Shown here in pieces: positions 36,932-49,970 of a DNA stretch of 64,000 nucleotides. The notes beneath the pieces are model-generated. The model did not search any database and was not told the DNA's origin. It saw nothing but the letters and a program-made list of their open reading frames with translations. The translations under genes and the position numbers were made by a program. Source of the stretch: Chlorops oryzae (Eukaryota > Arthropoda > Insecta > Diptera > Chloropidae). The stretch covers positions 142,715,934-142,779,933 of the forward strand of contig CM035806.1 in assembly GCA_020466095.1 (NCBI GenBank), read 5' to 3'. Position 1 is the stretch's first letter; every line of letters starts with the position of its first letter.

Positions 36932-37164
36932 TAGGCCCGTTTGCTAGAGTTTCGAATTAAAGTTCTGCGTTCCGAAAAACGGAAATATTTTATGAAAATT
37001 TTGACGAAAAACTTTGACGAAAACAATAGGTCTGTTCCCGTACTGCACGAAACTTTCTAAAACTGCCTAATTTTACTCAATTTTCATACAGGTTTCAAAA
37101 AATTGGGCGTCTTTTGGGAACTTTCGTTTAGTACGGGAACAGGCCTAGTAGCAAACTGCCCCTA
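36932..37164. repeat. Nested pair of inverted repeats
   Basis: The inner pair TAGGTCTGTTCCCGTACT (37027-37044) and AGTACGGGAACAGGCCTA (37130-37147) matches at 17 of 18 positions and continues imperfectly for about 40 bp. An outer pair, TAGGCCCGTTTGCTA (36932-36946) and TAGCAAACTGCCCCTA (37149-37164), surrounds it. The inner terminus resembles that of 36427-36564 (AGGYCTRTTCMCG). Confidence 0.65.
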
Positions 37165-37524
37165 GGCTCATAGTCTTCAACCTAGCTTAACTTTTTAAAG
37201 TTTTAAGCTTCAAAATGAGTCTTTAGCATAGTTTTAACCAGGCTTACTAATTTTATATGAAAATTTTTCAAATATAGCAAAGGTATTTGATTGAGTTCAA
37301 ATGGTATGAAGACTAAAGGAATATATTGGACAATTTAGACTTTCGAAGTTCGAATGCCGAGTTGAAGACTACGACCCTTAGAGTTGTTCTTTTTACTCCG
37401 CAAATAAAACTCGTTCACAAATGTTTTTTCCAAATGAATATTGTGTGAAAACTTTTAAATAACTCATGTCTCAAGATTAAAGCGATAAAATAATGAATAT
37501 AAATATATGATTTTCTATGATTTT

Positions 37525-37822
37525 TATAACAGACCAGAGCAGCTGCTATAGGTGGCACTAACAACGGTCCGATCTGGTCCATTCTCTAACTTCTTATTAC
37601 TCATGTCTCTGGGAATACGCATTCCAAATTTCCTTAAGAACGCTCAACTCCTTCCATAAGAAAACTGTGTCGAATCAACGGACATACAGGCAGACAGACG
37701 AACATGGCTAAATCGAACTTCCTGGCGATGCTGATCATTTCTATATATATTTTAATGGTTTATTTCGAATAATTCTGTTTACACACAACCGTAATTTACC
37801 CTCGATATACAGTGTGTTATTC
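37525..37822 (-). mobile_element. Mini-me/DINE-1-like repeat, minus orientation, 3'-truncated
   Basis: The reverse complement contains the diverged 5' hairpin (ACACTGTATATCGAGGGTAA), GATCAGCATCGCCAGGAAGT, the (GTCY)n stretch (GACAGACAG-type near 37690) and TTCTTATGGAAGGAGTTGAG. It fades out after the GGTCTGTTATAAAAATCA block. Confidence 0.65.
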
Positions 37823-39008
37823 CTCAATTTTATTTTTTTGGTCAAAGACCACAATTCGTGGAATAATTTTTATTTTCTGATCAAAAACTTTAACTCGAAG
37901 AATAACACTCAAGTTATAATTTGCGAAATATAACTTATAAAAAATTCAAAATTTAATATATATATATAATTTTTTTTTTTGGTTTTTTTTTTTTTTTTGA
38001 GTTTTTGTTTTGCATGAGTTTTGTCCTTTCGACACAAGAAATCAACTGATGAAAGGTTGCAACCCCACCTAAGGTCTTAACAACCGACCGTACGACCCTG
38101 GACTCTTAATTGCTGAAACTTTTCAATTCACGAAACACAACTTGGCCTTTCCTGTTCTCGACGATTCTTCAACAGCACGACGGAATGACGGAGTGACGGA
38201 ATGACGTTCCATGCTCTCTATCCGAACGTCGGTTGTTGCATGAAAATTACGAATTGCACGCAATCGAAAATGAAGAACATTTAGGGATGGATGTTTGGGT
38301 GGACGAGTGGATGGATGAATCGATGTATGGATATGTTGAGGACGTGATGATTGTCGCACTTGGTGGCTAGAAATTATACATATTTATATTTATATATATA
38401 TATATATATATATGTGTGTATTTTTTTTTAAAGGATTTTTGAGGCCTTCTGCTGAGGTTTCTCATTTCTGCTCGCATGCTAATGCATTAAATGTTGAGAC
38501 ATGTGCTTCGAGGTTTCACTTTTTGGTTTTTGTGATACATTTTTTTGTTGTTCTTGTTTTGCATGTACCAGCCGCGAGGATTGGAGTCCCAAGACACGCC
38601 ACGCCATAAGCCATAAACTCGAACCGAAGACAAAACCAACAGCCATTCGCTGTCGTGCAGTAAAACGCGCTTCTCATTGCCAAGATTTGGCCGAGCGAGC
38701 AAACGCCTGTGCAGCATTGAGCTAATCAAACTATTTTTATACCCTACACTGAGCTACACAAAAAACCAAAAAAAATTACAACACAAAATATAATACAAAA
38801 TCAGAAAAACAAAACTAATACACAGCACGTAGCAGCGAAGACACTATGTCAAGGGTACAATGTACGAAATCGACATAGAAAATGAAATTTTTCATGCAAT
38901 TTTTCGGCATGCGGACCTGTTATGGCGTACAGGTGGAGAGGTGGCTTCGAGAGAGAATATTCTTGTATATATGTATAAATAGAGAAAAATATGAAACAAA
39001 TTAGCATA

Positions 39009-39043
<35 letters not shown>

Positions 39044-42000
39044 TACAAGTAATGCACTACGGAGAACGTTTGGATTCCATTCAACAAGGTTCCTTGTTTC
39101 TTCATAGATTCATAAAAACCTTTTCAAAAACATAGCGAATGAAGATAAGCTCAATCATGGATTCCTCAATGGGTTAGAATTCGCCTTAGATGCTCAAAGA
39201 ATTAGTGGAAATAGAAATCCTATGGAAACATAGCAAGTATGTAGTCTGGACTGTTACTCCATTTACAGTTCGATGTACAACTGGCAGAACGGTTTAGTTG
39301 GTATAGGTTAAGATAGAGTAGATTAAATGAGTTGGCAATTCGGTCAGATTTTTCCGGCTCTCCTAATGTAATAAAAGTATATATAAAAATATATTAGGCA
39401 CCGACGCTCATCGGTCGCTCGCTGAGAGAACCTGAACTTTCCGTAAACAGAACTTCTTGTTTAAGCCCACACCCGTCTTTGTCACATCTTAAGCTCCACC
39501 GAATGCACATATCTATGTTGGAAACCTATTGATTCCCCTCAACGTGGTCAGAATGAAGCTTCAGATTTAGGAAGCGAGCCCAGTTTAGCTGAAACGGCTC
39601 TTTTGCGTGAAGAGGTTTTTCGTTTTTCTCTTAGTTTTGACAATCGAATGGGATCATAGACATATAATTCTCTGATCATCATCTTGTCAGTTTGTTCTTC
39701 AATCGATCAGTCAAACAATCATTCGTTTAATGAATCTCTTTAGGCACTTAAAATCCAAGATATTTACCACAAAACTCAAACACCGATGTCAGTCCTGTGA
39801 TGATTTAATGGCCAAAAATGTTGCTACTTATAAATTGGTCATTTTTGTGATAATTTTCTTTTTAAAATTTTAAATTGAGGTCCTTTCTTACACTCCTCCC
39901 GAAGCTTCATTTTTATTATCTCTTTTTAATAATTATTAATTAATAATAATAATTTTTTGTTTGTTTTTTGGGCTGGGAAACGTTACAAGCACTGGCTCTC
40001 TTTGCACGTTCTTTTCAAACTGGAACTTGTTATACATTCATATGTATATAGTTATATATATTAATATGAAAATAAATGTATATATTTAATTATTTATATA
40101 GAATATTCTTTTGTTTTCGTTTTTCGCACCTTTACATAATAGCCGAGCAAACTGGCGGAGTTGGGCTGCCGTCGAGCTATTTCCCTCCACTCTACATCAA
40201 TCGGTCTTTGGCTGCGTTTTCGATTTCCTTTGGACGACTATCTAAACTACTGAGCGCTCTACGCTGGCACTAATGTTATTTCGGCATTTCCACGATTTTT
40301 TGTTGTTGTTTTGTTTAAAATTTTTTTTTTAATTTTTTCTTTTGTCATAAAATAATTTTTTTGTTTGTAATTTTTGAGATTCTCACTGTTTTGTTGTTGT
40401 TTGGGGTGTTTTTTTTTTTTTTTTTTTTTAAGTATGTTCGGATCGCGCTCTCAGCTTAAGGGTCGCACGCTATTTTTGTCAATGGCACAATAAATTGAGT
40501 GATTGAACAAACTTGCTTTGTCGAGCAATTTTTCGACTAATTTCAATTTTTCGCCATCGTCGTTGTCGTGGACACCTCGTCTTGGACGTCGCCGATACCG
40601 CTGCTGATGTGGATTTAGAAGTGGATGTGGACGTGGATTTCGTACCGACACATTCGTGCTTGGTTGTCGTCGTCGTCACGTCGTCGTCACCGTCGTCGTC
40701 TTCGTCGTGGCTACTATTTCGGTTATTTGAGTTGTTCCAAATGTTTCGTACCGAAATATGGCTTTGGCGGCCTCTCTGTATCCCGATTTTGATTACTGCG
40801 TGTGGCTCGCTTGCAAACCCATCCGAAACTGAACTGAACTGAATTGAGCGCTCGATGAAATGCTTTTCTTTTTCTTCTTCGTTTTCTGCTGCTGCTGCTG
40901 CTGCAGGCGTTGCTGCTGCTGTTGTTGCTTCTGCTGCCAATTTCGCCTGCTTCTCTCGATTTCCACCACGCGGCACGCATGTTCTAGACAAAAATTGTTG
41001 TCCTATTTTCACGTTTTTTTTTTTTTTATTTTTTTTTTCGGTTCATTTTTTCGTCGTTTTGATGAAAAAGAAAATTGAGCTTTTTTAACTGACATCAAAG
41101 CTTGAAACTCGTATTTTTCACCCTTCACTCCTATTTACTCCGAATTACTTCGAATGACTCCGAATTTCATAGAAATTCACCTCGGAAATTCCTCTCAAGT
41201 GGATTCTGAATCAACTGAAGCTTTTCTCGGACATCACGAGAGAGCATTCAAAGTTCCTTTATATTCTTTTCCTACGTCACATGGCATGGGAAAGCCCAAA
41301 TTTTACGTTTGACTCTGTGTATGCGTGTGTGTGTGTGTGTGTGTGTGAGGTTGGGTTACTCATCGGAACACATTTTATTAAAAACAAGAGATTTCAATTC
41401 AATTCAAATGTAATAGCGCAGCGTGCCCCGAAAAAGACTCGCGTCCTCGGACCGTTAGAAATGCTTTTGGACCATTCAAAATTTAACATCGCCCCCTTTC
41501 TTATTTTTGTTAAAGCTCTAAAGCGCTTTGGAGCAAACTTTGAAAGTCGTACTCACTCCAGCATTCCTCTCTCTCTCTCTCTGTCTCTCGTTCTGTCTCT
41601 CTCACACTCACTCGCTCCATCTCACAGCCTCAATAGCTTTAAGGACTTACAATAAAGTGCCATGAACTAATCGGCTATGTAGTTTGTGTATCGACTAATG
41701 CCAAACGGTGATTCTGTGAATGCCAACGAAAGCTTTCGCCGTGAAATAAAACCCATATTCCAAGCTATTCGGATATAATTCTCATTAGCTTTAACAGTTT
41801 TAAGTGTCGTTTTTTTTTTTTTGTTCTTTCTTTTTTCGTTATGAATATTTTTAGTTTTATTTGTTTTTCACACATTTCTTCACTCCTTTTGCAAACAATA
41901 GGTAATATAATTTCTAAACCTAATAACAAATATCCTTACAAAACATATATCGCTCAAAAAAACTAAAAGCTAAATTTTTTCCTCTCTATTTATTTAATTT

Positions 42001-43727
42001 TTGTGTTTTTCTTTTCTTTTTTAATTAATCAAAATTTCGGCATATTTTGAGGGGGTTTTCTTCTTTTGGATTGGATTATGTTTTTTAACTCTTTTGTATT
42101 TTGTTCGGGGGGTTTTTTTTTTTTTTTTTGTTGTTTGTTGAAATCATATACAATATGCAAGCTCACGAATTCATATTTATGGATATATTCATATGCATGT
42201 ATGTTTATATATATATATATATACAAATACATATATAGAGTTTCATACATATACATATAAATATGGATCTCGTATGTATATTTTTAATATGAAAATACAA
42301 CTCATGAATGTCTTAAGCCTCGCAATAATTATGTATGTTTTTTATTTCCCCCATTTTTTTGTTTGTTTTTTTTTCTTTTTGTTTTGTTTTGGTTTTAATT
42401 TAATTTCCACTCTCCTTTCCCATTATCTTCTTATTTTTGTATATATGTATATATCAAGCCGATATCGTAATATCAATATCAAGCAATGCAGTCTAGATTC
42501 ACTCACATCGCAACCATTTGAATTGTATATACATACGTATATATACGGACGCATATCTATATATTTTTACTTATATATATAAATATATGTGTGTGTATTT
42601 ATATGCGTTGAGGCATCCTTTCGGTCGCAAGGACATATTCATGCATATGTATGGGTTTAAGCTTTTTATATGTTTTTATATCCATTCATTAGCGATAATT
42701 AGCTGCAAAAAACCGCTTTGCTCATTTCATACATAAATTTTATTAATTGTTTAATTTTGTTTTGTTTTTTTTTTACAGTGTATCCTAATGCTTGAACTTT
42801 TTCCTTTGGTATTTTATTTAGGTGCTTGCTTAAAATAAATGGAATTTTTTTTTTTTTTTTAGCTAAAGTCAATTATTTCTATTGCATTTTCTTTTGCCCG
42901 AAGCCTGGTGTATCCTTAATATTGTACATATGCATGTATGTAAGTATGTAAATATCTTTTCATGTTTATTTTTGTGTTACTTGAAATACAAATTTTCTTT
43001 TTCTTGGTTGGATATTTTTTTTTTTTTTTTTTAATTCTAAGGGTTAATATTTTTTTGGGTATTTTTATTTATTTAAGCAGAATTTTTAATATTTTCTTCA
43101 AGTTTTTGTTTTTCACTACGAATCGACGAAAAAAAGTCGGCGTGGCATCTTCAGCATGGTTAGATGTAGCTCTGATTATGTTAATAAAATGGTAATGGGA
43201 GGATGTTAATGCTTGTACTTTTTTGTAGCATGCGATATATATTTTTTTGTTTTTGAAAATTTGAATTAATTTCGGTACAAAGTAGTTGAGAATTCATCTG
43301 AATATCAGTATAAAATATAGATATATGTATGTGTAAAGATTCTTATGTATTTATATATATATATACATACATAGAGTTAGTTTGATGTAGAAAACATTTC
43401 GCGGATTTAAGTAAGTTTGTAAGAAGGTTTATAAGCGTATATATGTGTATGTTAATAGAAAAAGCGATAGAAATTCATTTCGGAAATCGATATATGCATA
43501 CGTAGCATGCCTAGAAGCGAGTATCATGTTGAGGAAAATTTCGATAGACTATGCATTATGTATGTTTGGATGAGTGTATGATAGTATGTTGCTATGTGTG
43601 TATGCTTATACGAAGGGAAGTTTAAAGGACAAGAAGGGAAAAATTTCGTATTCGAAATCAAAAAAGAAAATTTCAAAATCTGAACTCCTTTGAAATGACA
43701 TCCCTGATAATGAGATAAAATTTTATC
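37823..43727. other. Gene-poor AT-rich DNA
   Basis: No exon can be supported except as noted for 40479-41012. Contents: (TA)n at 38391-38413, (AAT)n at 39010-39042, T-runs near 37975-38000, 40410, 41010, 42110-42128 and 42847-42862, (GT)n 41329-41348, (CT)-rich run 41570-41600, and a TATA/CATATG-rich stretch 42150-42620 and 43310-43380. Confidence 0.4.
40479..41012 (-). other. GC-richer island with CAG/GAC triplet runs; possible non-coding or 5' exon
   Basis: This is one of the few GC-richer stretches outside the kinase gene. On the minus strand it is open for 177 codons, with runs of Ala, Asp, Thr and Ser encoded by triplet repeats (CAG near 40885-40935, GAC/ACG near 40625-40710). Around 40820-40845 the minus strand has three spaced TTCAGTTCAG-type motifs resembling arthropod initiator elements. 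It may be a 5' exon or promoter region of an unseen gene. I see no conserved domain or clear splice sites, so it is not called as a CDS. Confidence 0.25.
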
Positions 43728-43966
43728 AGCCCGATTCTAGATCTTCCCGGGGAATTTTTCCCTGCAGACTGGAAAAAAAATTCTCCCAATCTAAACACAC
43801 TGGGAAGGGTAATCAAGGGAGCAAGAAATTCGAACACTTTTAAGAAAAGTTCATCACATTCCTGTTTTTCCTTCTTTTTTTTTTTACGTTTAGAGCACCT
43901 TTTTTTCTGTCGAAAGAAATTTATAGGGAAAAAATTCCCGGGGAATATTGATTTAGAATAGAGCCG
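43728..43966. repeat. Inverted-repeat element with CCCGGGGAATTTTTCCC arms
   Basis: The left arm, CAGCCCGATTCTAGATCTTC followed by CCGGGGAATTTTTCCC, and the reverse complement of the right arm (CGGCTCTATTCTAAATCAAT, then ATTCCCCGGGAATTTTTTCC) align over about 40 bp with gaps. Interior about 160 bp without coding capacity. Likely an old MITE. Confidence 0.55.
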
Positions 43967-46578
43967 AGACATTTTGTTTTGAAAATTCCGATGAGTGGAC
44001 GTTCTTCAATGCACGTGTTTTTGAATGTGTGGAGACCGTATTACGTTTTTGCACCTAATTGTTAAATCAACTGTCATTTTGCGATGGGCCAATAATTATC
44101 AAAAATGTAGAGCTATAACCATAGCTGCCAACTATGGAATTCGATAAGTCACGTCTGCGTTTCGCTCAATTTGCCTATTTACAATTTTGAATTGTATCTA
44201 AGTTGCTCTAAAATTGAGATATTTTTTTGATAATTTTTCAACCAATTTTATGACCTTCAAGTGCGCGTTCTGGAAAAATTTTCCTTTCAAAAATTTCTAC
44301 TCAATGGTTATGATCATCGATCCATTTTTATATAAAAAAGAAAGTGTTTAGCACCGCAATCATTAATAGATCTTTTGATCTTTTTGTCTGGAAGTATTTT
44401 CCTTATGTATGTACGTATACTTATATGATACTTCCACCTAGGATAATCTGAAGAGATCAATGATGATAATGAAGGACTAGAATAAATCTACGGCCGGGAG
44501 CTGTTGCAAAATGCAGATTTCACTGATCTCCGCCAATTTAGAAAAGGCATCTTCATAGGGATACAACTGCATAAAAATGTATTTTATGGAAATGGTGCAA
44601 GGTCTCGATTCATGCCGTTCTTTCTCTATTCGAAATACTGTAGTTCGCCCATTCGAATGTTTCCGCTTTTTGTGTTTGTTTGTCATTATTATAAATTTAT
44701 GTATATTTTGATAGTATGAATCGGTGAGACTTGATGAATGAATGATTAAATGCAGGGAAATAGAAAACAATAAATGTCTATTTCCGTCTTTGTCTTTACC
44801 TCTGTGTCTATGCATTAATATTACAATGATCGTCTTTCAGTGAGTTTTTGGCCTAAAGCCATTAAAAATATCTAATATCATTTCTCTAGCAAAGAAATTT
44901 TGAATGTTTTTTTTCGAGTGCTTCCGTCCAAGTCTCTGTTATCAAGATGGAAAACGTCAAAGAGAGATTGGACCCAAAACTTCGATTTTTTTTTCGAATT
45001 TTCGTTTCAATTTTTTTTTTTTTTTTTATGTTTTTTTAAATTATTCTTAATATTTAGTATTTATTTTTTTCGGTTTATTTACATCTACTTTGCATTCAAC
45101 TGTACTCGAATGCGATTTATTAAATTTTTTTTTTTTTTTTCAAAAGCTTATTTACCATTAAAGCTCTAACGAAATAAATGAATCGCAAAAAACAATAAAA
45201 CAATATTTATAGACAGAGGATATTCATAAAAAGCAGAGAACAAGCACAAGCATGCTAAGGTACGGTTAATTCTTAGGAATGGACGGTTTAATTCATTTTT
45301 TTTTCTTACTTTCTTTTCTTATTATCTCCTTCATATTCTTCTTTACGCATTTTTATATTGGGTTTGTTTTTAAGTCTTTTTATTTTGTTTTTCTTTTCTT
45401 GTTGAATTCATTCAAAAGTGGAATGAATTTGACCGAAGATAAGGATATAAAACATTCTTCGCGATTAGGATTCCGTGTACAGATAGCGGGTTGAGGGGAA
45501 TTTTATATCATCTTTTGAAATGGTAAAATTCCCGTCTGCCACTGATGTTTGCGAAAAAAAGGGTCACAAAATAATTTCGACGATGATTGTCGGGAAGTCG
45601 GTAGAGACGGTATGGAGTTATCGATATTTTAAGGAAGCAAACCATATGGTAAAACCAATGGACTGAACCTTCGGAATCGAGCAACAGAAAATTTTTGCAA
45701 AAAAAAACCAAAAATTAGGTAACATAAAATTTTTATCTATATATTACTAGGATATAATTTTTTGTCTCGAAATTTTCTCTCAAATCGTATTTATGGATTA
45801 TTTGCCTTTTTAAATGCCTTTCGTATTTATGTTTTTTAATTTAATTTTTATTTTCTGTTTTCTTTTTTTTTTGTTATTCTTGGTTTTTACTTTCCCCCGA
45901 CTCAGATGCTTCATTAGCAAAGTGCCCATATGAAACACATAAAAAAAAACCCTAAAAAAACATCAAAATAAATAAATACTTTCGCTCCTGGTGAACTAGA
46001 AAGTAACCGAGGAGTATTGAGCACTCAGAGTTGCATCCGACTTTTTGGCTCTACTTCGCCAAATGTACATACATTTCAATTTTTTGTAGCAAATTTACCC
46101 ATTTTTTACTGAAAGTGGCATTAAAGCAATAATATTGATGGATATTTATTGTTTTAGATCAAAAATGGGCAAAATAAAGCTAAGTTTTCAGAGGCAACGT
46201 GGACGTCGATTTCGAAAGTGTAGAATTTTTCACGCAAATTTTGAAAAATGTTCACAGGTTCACATCAATAATATATTCGTTTCAATTTTATGGGCTCTGA
46301 GGGCTTTCAAAATAAATGCTTACGAATCGATGAGCTCAGACCTCTAATTACTAAGCGCATTTCCCTCTTGAAATTCTTGATTTGCGAGTTCTTGTCCTTA
46401 ATTCTTATAAGAGCAAAAAGTTTTTAAGTCTAAAAAGGATTAACATTTAAATCAGAAGGCATTTTTAAGGAGAGCACAAGAATCGCAACTTCGGATTTTA
46501 CAAGAGGATGTAATATTTTCTGTATTGCGGTGTCTGTTAGACTACGACATCAGCTGCAGACATTCAATGAAAGATATA
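43967..46578. other. Gene-free DNA
   Basis: AT-rich, with T-runs near 45010-45027 and 45125-45140. No exon or transposon protein is recognised. Open frames at 44477-44815 and 46135-46347 match no family known to me. Confidence 0.4.
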
Positions 46579-46835
46579 CATATCGCACCCTGGCAACTAA
46601 AGCGACACAACTCAAAATTTTTGAAATTTGAGTTATGATGTGGATCTTGTTCCTAAGTCACCTGTCTACCTGCAGGAAAAACTCCTTTCCGTTTTTCTTA
46701 TTATAAAAGGCCGAAAAAAAGCCGTAATGCCTTTCTTCTTGCTTTGATTGACACTGCGATGCATTTTGTTTATCGCGTTTTCTGGAAAATGGCAAATTTT
46801 GAGTTGTGTCTCTTTAGTTGCCGGGGTGCGATATG
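46579..46835. mobile_element. MITE with about 42-bp inverted repeats and TA flanks
   Basis: The left arm CATATCGCACCCTGGCAACT then AAAGCGACACAACTCAAAATTT is matched by the reverse complement of 46794-46835 with only two differences. TA at 46577-46578 and 46836-46837 fits a Tc1/mariner-type target. 257 bp, no coding capacity. Confidence 0.8.
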
Positions 46836-47198
46836 TATTGCTTTTTTAGGTATAAATTGAACTGCGAACCTGAGGCCATCGCGTAAGTAGTTTACGCTCA
46901 AAGAATGACCATTCTATTTAATTTTTGTCTTATAAGCCGATTTTGTGCTGCCACTTCAAATGCAACCCTGTGAGTTCGATTAATTGTTATTAATGTATGC
47001 CTTCAACTAGCGAAAGTAAGCCAAATTGCTTCTTTTTTTTTAGTGTGTTTGGTATCGGTAATTTTCTTTCTTCTTTAGAGCGTAGAGTACTTAATGAAAA
47101 AGGTGATTACACTATTGTCTATGGAAAAAGTATTGGCAGTTGTTTTAAAGGCACCGCGGGCTGGTCAGTATTTGTGAGAAACGAAGAAACGTGGACCT

Positions 47199-47982
47199 CG
47201 CTCTCTCTTTCTCTCTCTTCTCTCTCTCTCTTTCTTCTCTTCTTTCTTTCTCTCTATCTTTCTTTCTCTATCTTTCTTTTCTTCTTCTCTTTCTCTTCTC
47301 TTTCTCTCTTTCTCTCTTTCTCTCTCTCTTCTTCTCTCTTTCTCTCTCTTTCTCTCTCTTTCTCTCTTCTTCTTTCTCTCTCTTTCTCTCTCTCTTTTCT
47401 CTCTTTCTCTCTCTTCTCTCTTCTCTTTCTCTCTCTTTCTCTCTCTTTCTCTCTCTCTTTCTCTCTCTTTCTCTCTTTTCTCTCTTTCTCTCTTTCTCTC
47501 TCTTTCTCTCTCTTTCTCTCTCTTTCTCTCTCTCTTCTCTCTCTTTCTTTCTCTTCTCTTCTTTCTCTCTCTTTTCTCTCTCTTTCTCTCTCTTTCTCTC
47601 TCTTTCTCTCTCTTTCTCTCTCTTTCTCTCTCTTTCTCTCTCTTTCTCTCTCTTTCTCTCTCTTCTCTCTCTTTCTCTTCTCTCTTTCTCTCTCTCTTTT
47701 CTCTCTCTTTCTCTCTCTTTCTCTCTCTTTCTCTCTCTTTCTCTCTCTCTTTCTCTCTCTTTCTCTCTCTTTCTCTCTCTTTCTCTCTCTTTTCTCTTTT
47801 CTCTCTCTTCTCTCTCTTTTCTCTCTCTTTCTCTCTCTTTTCTCCTTTCTCTTTCTCTCTTTCTCTCTCTTTTCTCTCTCTTTCTCTCTCTTTTCTCTCT
47901 CTTTCTCTCTCTTTTCTCCTCTTCTCTCTCTTCTCTCTTTTCTCTCTCTCTTTCTCTCTCTTTCTCTCTCTTTCTCTCACTT

Positions 47983-48016
<34 letters not shown>

Positions 48017-48281
48017 TTTTCTCTCTCTCTCTTTTTCTCTCTCTCTTTTTCTCTTTCTCTCTCTTTTTTTCTCTCTCTCTCTTTTTCTCTCTCTCTCTCT
48101 TTTTCTCTCTCTCTCTTTATCTCACTTTCTCTCTCTCTTTCTCTCTTTTTCTCTCTCTTTCTCTCTTTTTCTCTCTCTTTCTCTCTCTCTTTATCTCACT
48201 TTCTCTCTCTCTTTCTCTCTCTTTCTCTCACTTTCTCTCGCTCTTTCTCTCTCTCTCTCTCTCTTTTCTCTCTCTCGCTCA
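47199..48281. repeat. 1.08-kb polypyrimidine tract, (CTCTTT)n-like
   Basis: Over about 1080 bp the plus strand is almost entirely C and T, built from CTCTCTTT, CTCTCTTC and TTTCTCTCTC units. Exceptions are rare single A or G (for example near 47253, 48118 and 48239). The very long Ser/Leu/Phe frames on the plus strand and the Glu/Arg/Lys frame on the minus strand come from this composition and are not genes. Confidence 0.97.
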
Positions 48282-48438
48282 CACCCACTTTGGGAGCTTA
48301 CATTTAATGTGCAAGCATTAAGTTCATATCTGAGTCGGGGGCATTAGCTAATGTTTATTCTTTTAAATATATGTATGTATATAGTTTAGTGACTAGAATG
48401 TCCATATTGCTAGATATTTTCTTATAAACTTTTTTATT

Positions 48439-48476
<38 letters not shown>

Positions 48477-48974
48477 GTCCTTAATTAAGTTTCACGGCTC
48501 GACGGCAACGATGTCACTTAATTTGTAGAATTATTGATTTTTAATTGCAATCTTATGGATTTTTTCACTGAAAAAATTTAAGAATACATATTAGAAAAAG
48601 CTTTCTCTAACTTCTCATATCCACGAAAGTAAAACGAAAAAAATTAAAGAGTAAAAGAAATATCTATATATATGTAGATAGATTACAAAAGCTATTATTA
48701 TTTTTTTTTTTTTGGTTCGAGTGGATCTCGACATTTTCACTTGTTCTGGTTTTTGGTTTTACTTAAATGAACACTGACTATCTAGACCTGCAAGTCAATG
48801 GCTAGTGATTTTCACTCGAAATTGCCATCGTTACGGCACATATCCTACATACATATACACACACATTTACATATTTTAATGTTTACCGCAGTTTAAGTTA
48901 ATTATTATAAATCAATAAATATACATATTAATATTATTCACATATACATAAGTATATATATATGGTTATACATT

Positions 48975-49005
<31 letters not shown>

Positions 49006-49832
49006 AGTATGTACTGGCTCTAAAGAATTTGCAAAAATAAGCTGTACATGTGGAAAAGCCTGCTTCTTAGGGTTTTATATTCTTTCAACTAAAATTAAAA
49101 ATATCAGAAGGCCTATGAATGCATTTTTACATATACATATTAACATGCTGAAAACAAAAATTCGCGTAAACGAAATACATATTTACAGCGAAAAGAAACG
49201 ATAATTTAAATGACAAAAAAATTTCTTTTCTTAAATGCTAATAAAATAAGTGAAATGACAAAAAAAAATAAAAAATAAAATAAATAAAAAATAAATAAAA
49301 ACGGAAACTCTTTTGCCAACTAAAAATATTAACCCCTTAACTGACCAAAGTATTTGAAATTTAGGAAACTTTCCTAACAAAAGGGTTAAGAGTAGAAAAT
49401 TTTGAGATTTACAAATATCCATAAACATAGTCACGGATTGCGCATCCCGAAAGAAAAGGCCGCCCTTCTGTGAATGCTGGCGCAATAAATAATCCTGATC
49501 AGGCAGCAAATAGAGTGAGGAAGCGAGATATGAGGAGAGCGTAATTTCCACCCCCGGCACCGGGTTTCTCAAGGCTAGCTCAACTATTGAGCTATTCGGT
49601 GCGAAGCAGTTACGAGGTCTGACCTATGGGATCAGAATTTGAACAAAACCCAAAGGGCTTTTCGATTCCGAAAATTCCCACTGAAAGGATCTATTTTTTT
49701 ATTTTTCTTTGATTCTTTGGTTGTTGCTTTAACGAAATATCATTGGTAATTGGATGTGAAGAGTACCCTTTAAAAAAGAAGTCAATCGGAAAGGGCCTTA
49801 ATGTCTCGGTTGGGCGTGCGGCTTCCTTAAGC
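48282..49832. other. Gene-free AT-rich DNA
   Basis: Contains (TA)n at 48442-48471, TATATG-rich stretches near 48940-48995, and A-rich (AAAT) sequence at 49258-49300. No exon recognised. Confidence 0.4.
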
Positions 49833-49970
49833 GGCCTTTACACGTTCCCGTTTACCTGCAGTCCTGCGTGGCGTGATGAAAACTTTGACACACAGAAACG
49901 CAGAGTTTGTTTTTTAAAATTTCTTAGCATGATGCAATGCTATCAAGGCAAACATGAACGTGTAAGGGCA
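49833..49970. repeat. Short inverted-repeat element
   Basis: GGCCTTTACACGTTCCCGTTT at the left is roughly complementary to AAACATGAACGTGTAAGGGC at the right, with about 16 of 20 matches. About 138 bp in all. Possible small MITE; no target duplication found. Confidence 0.4.

Noticed and set aside
39010..39042. Tandem repeats considered as a CRISPR array or centromeric satellite
   Set aside because: Simple (AAT)n microsatellite; no repeat-spacer structure anywhere in the window.
46997..48321. Open frames of 376-436 residues on the plus strand and 271 on the minus strand
   Set aside because: They lie in the pure CT/GA tract and consist of Ser/Leu/Phe or Glu/Arg/Lys only; composition keeps stops away.
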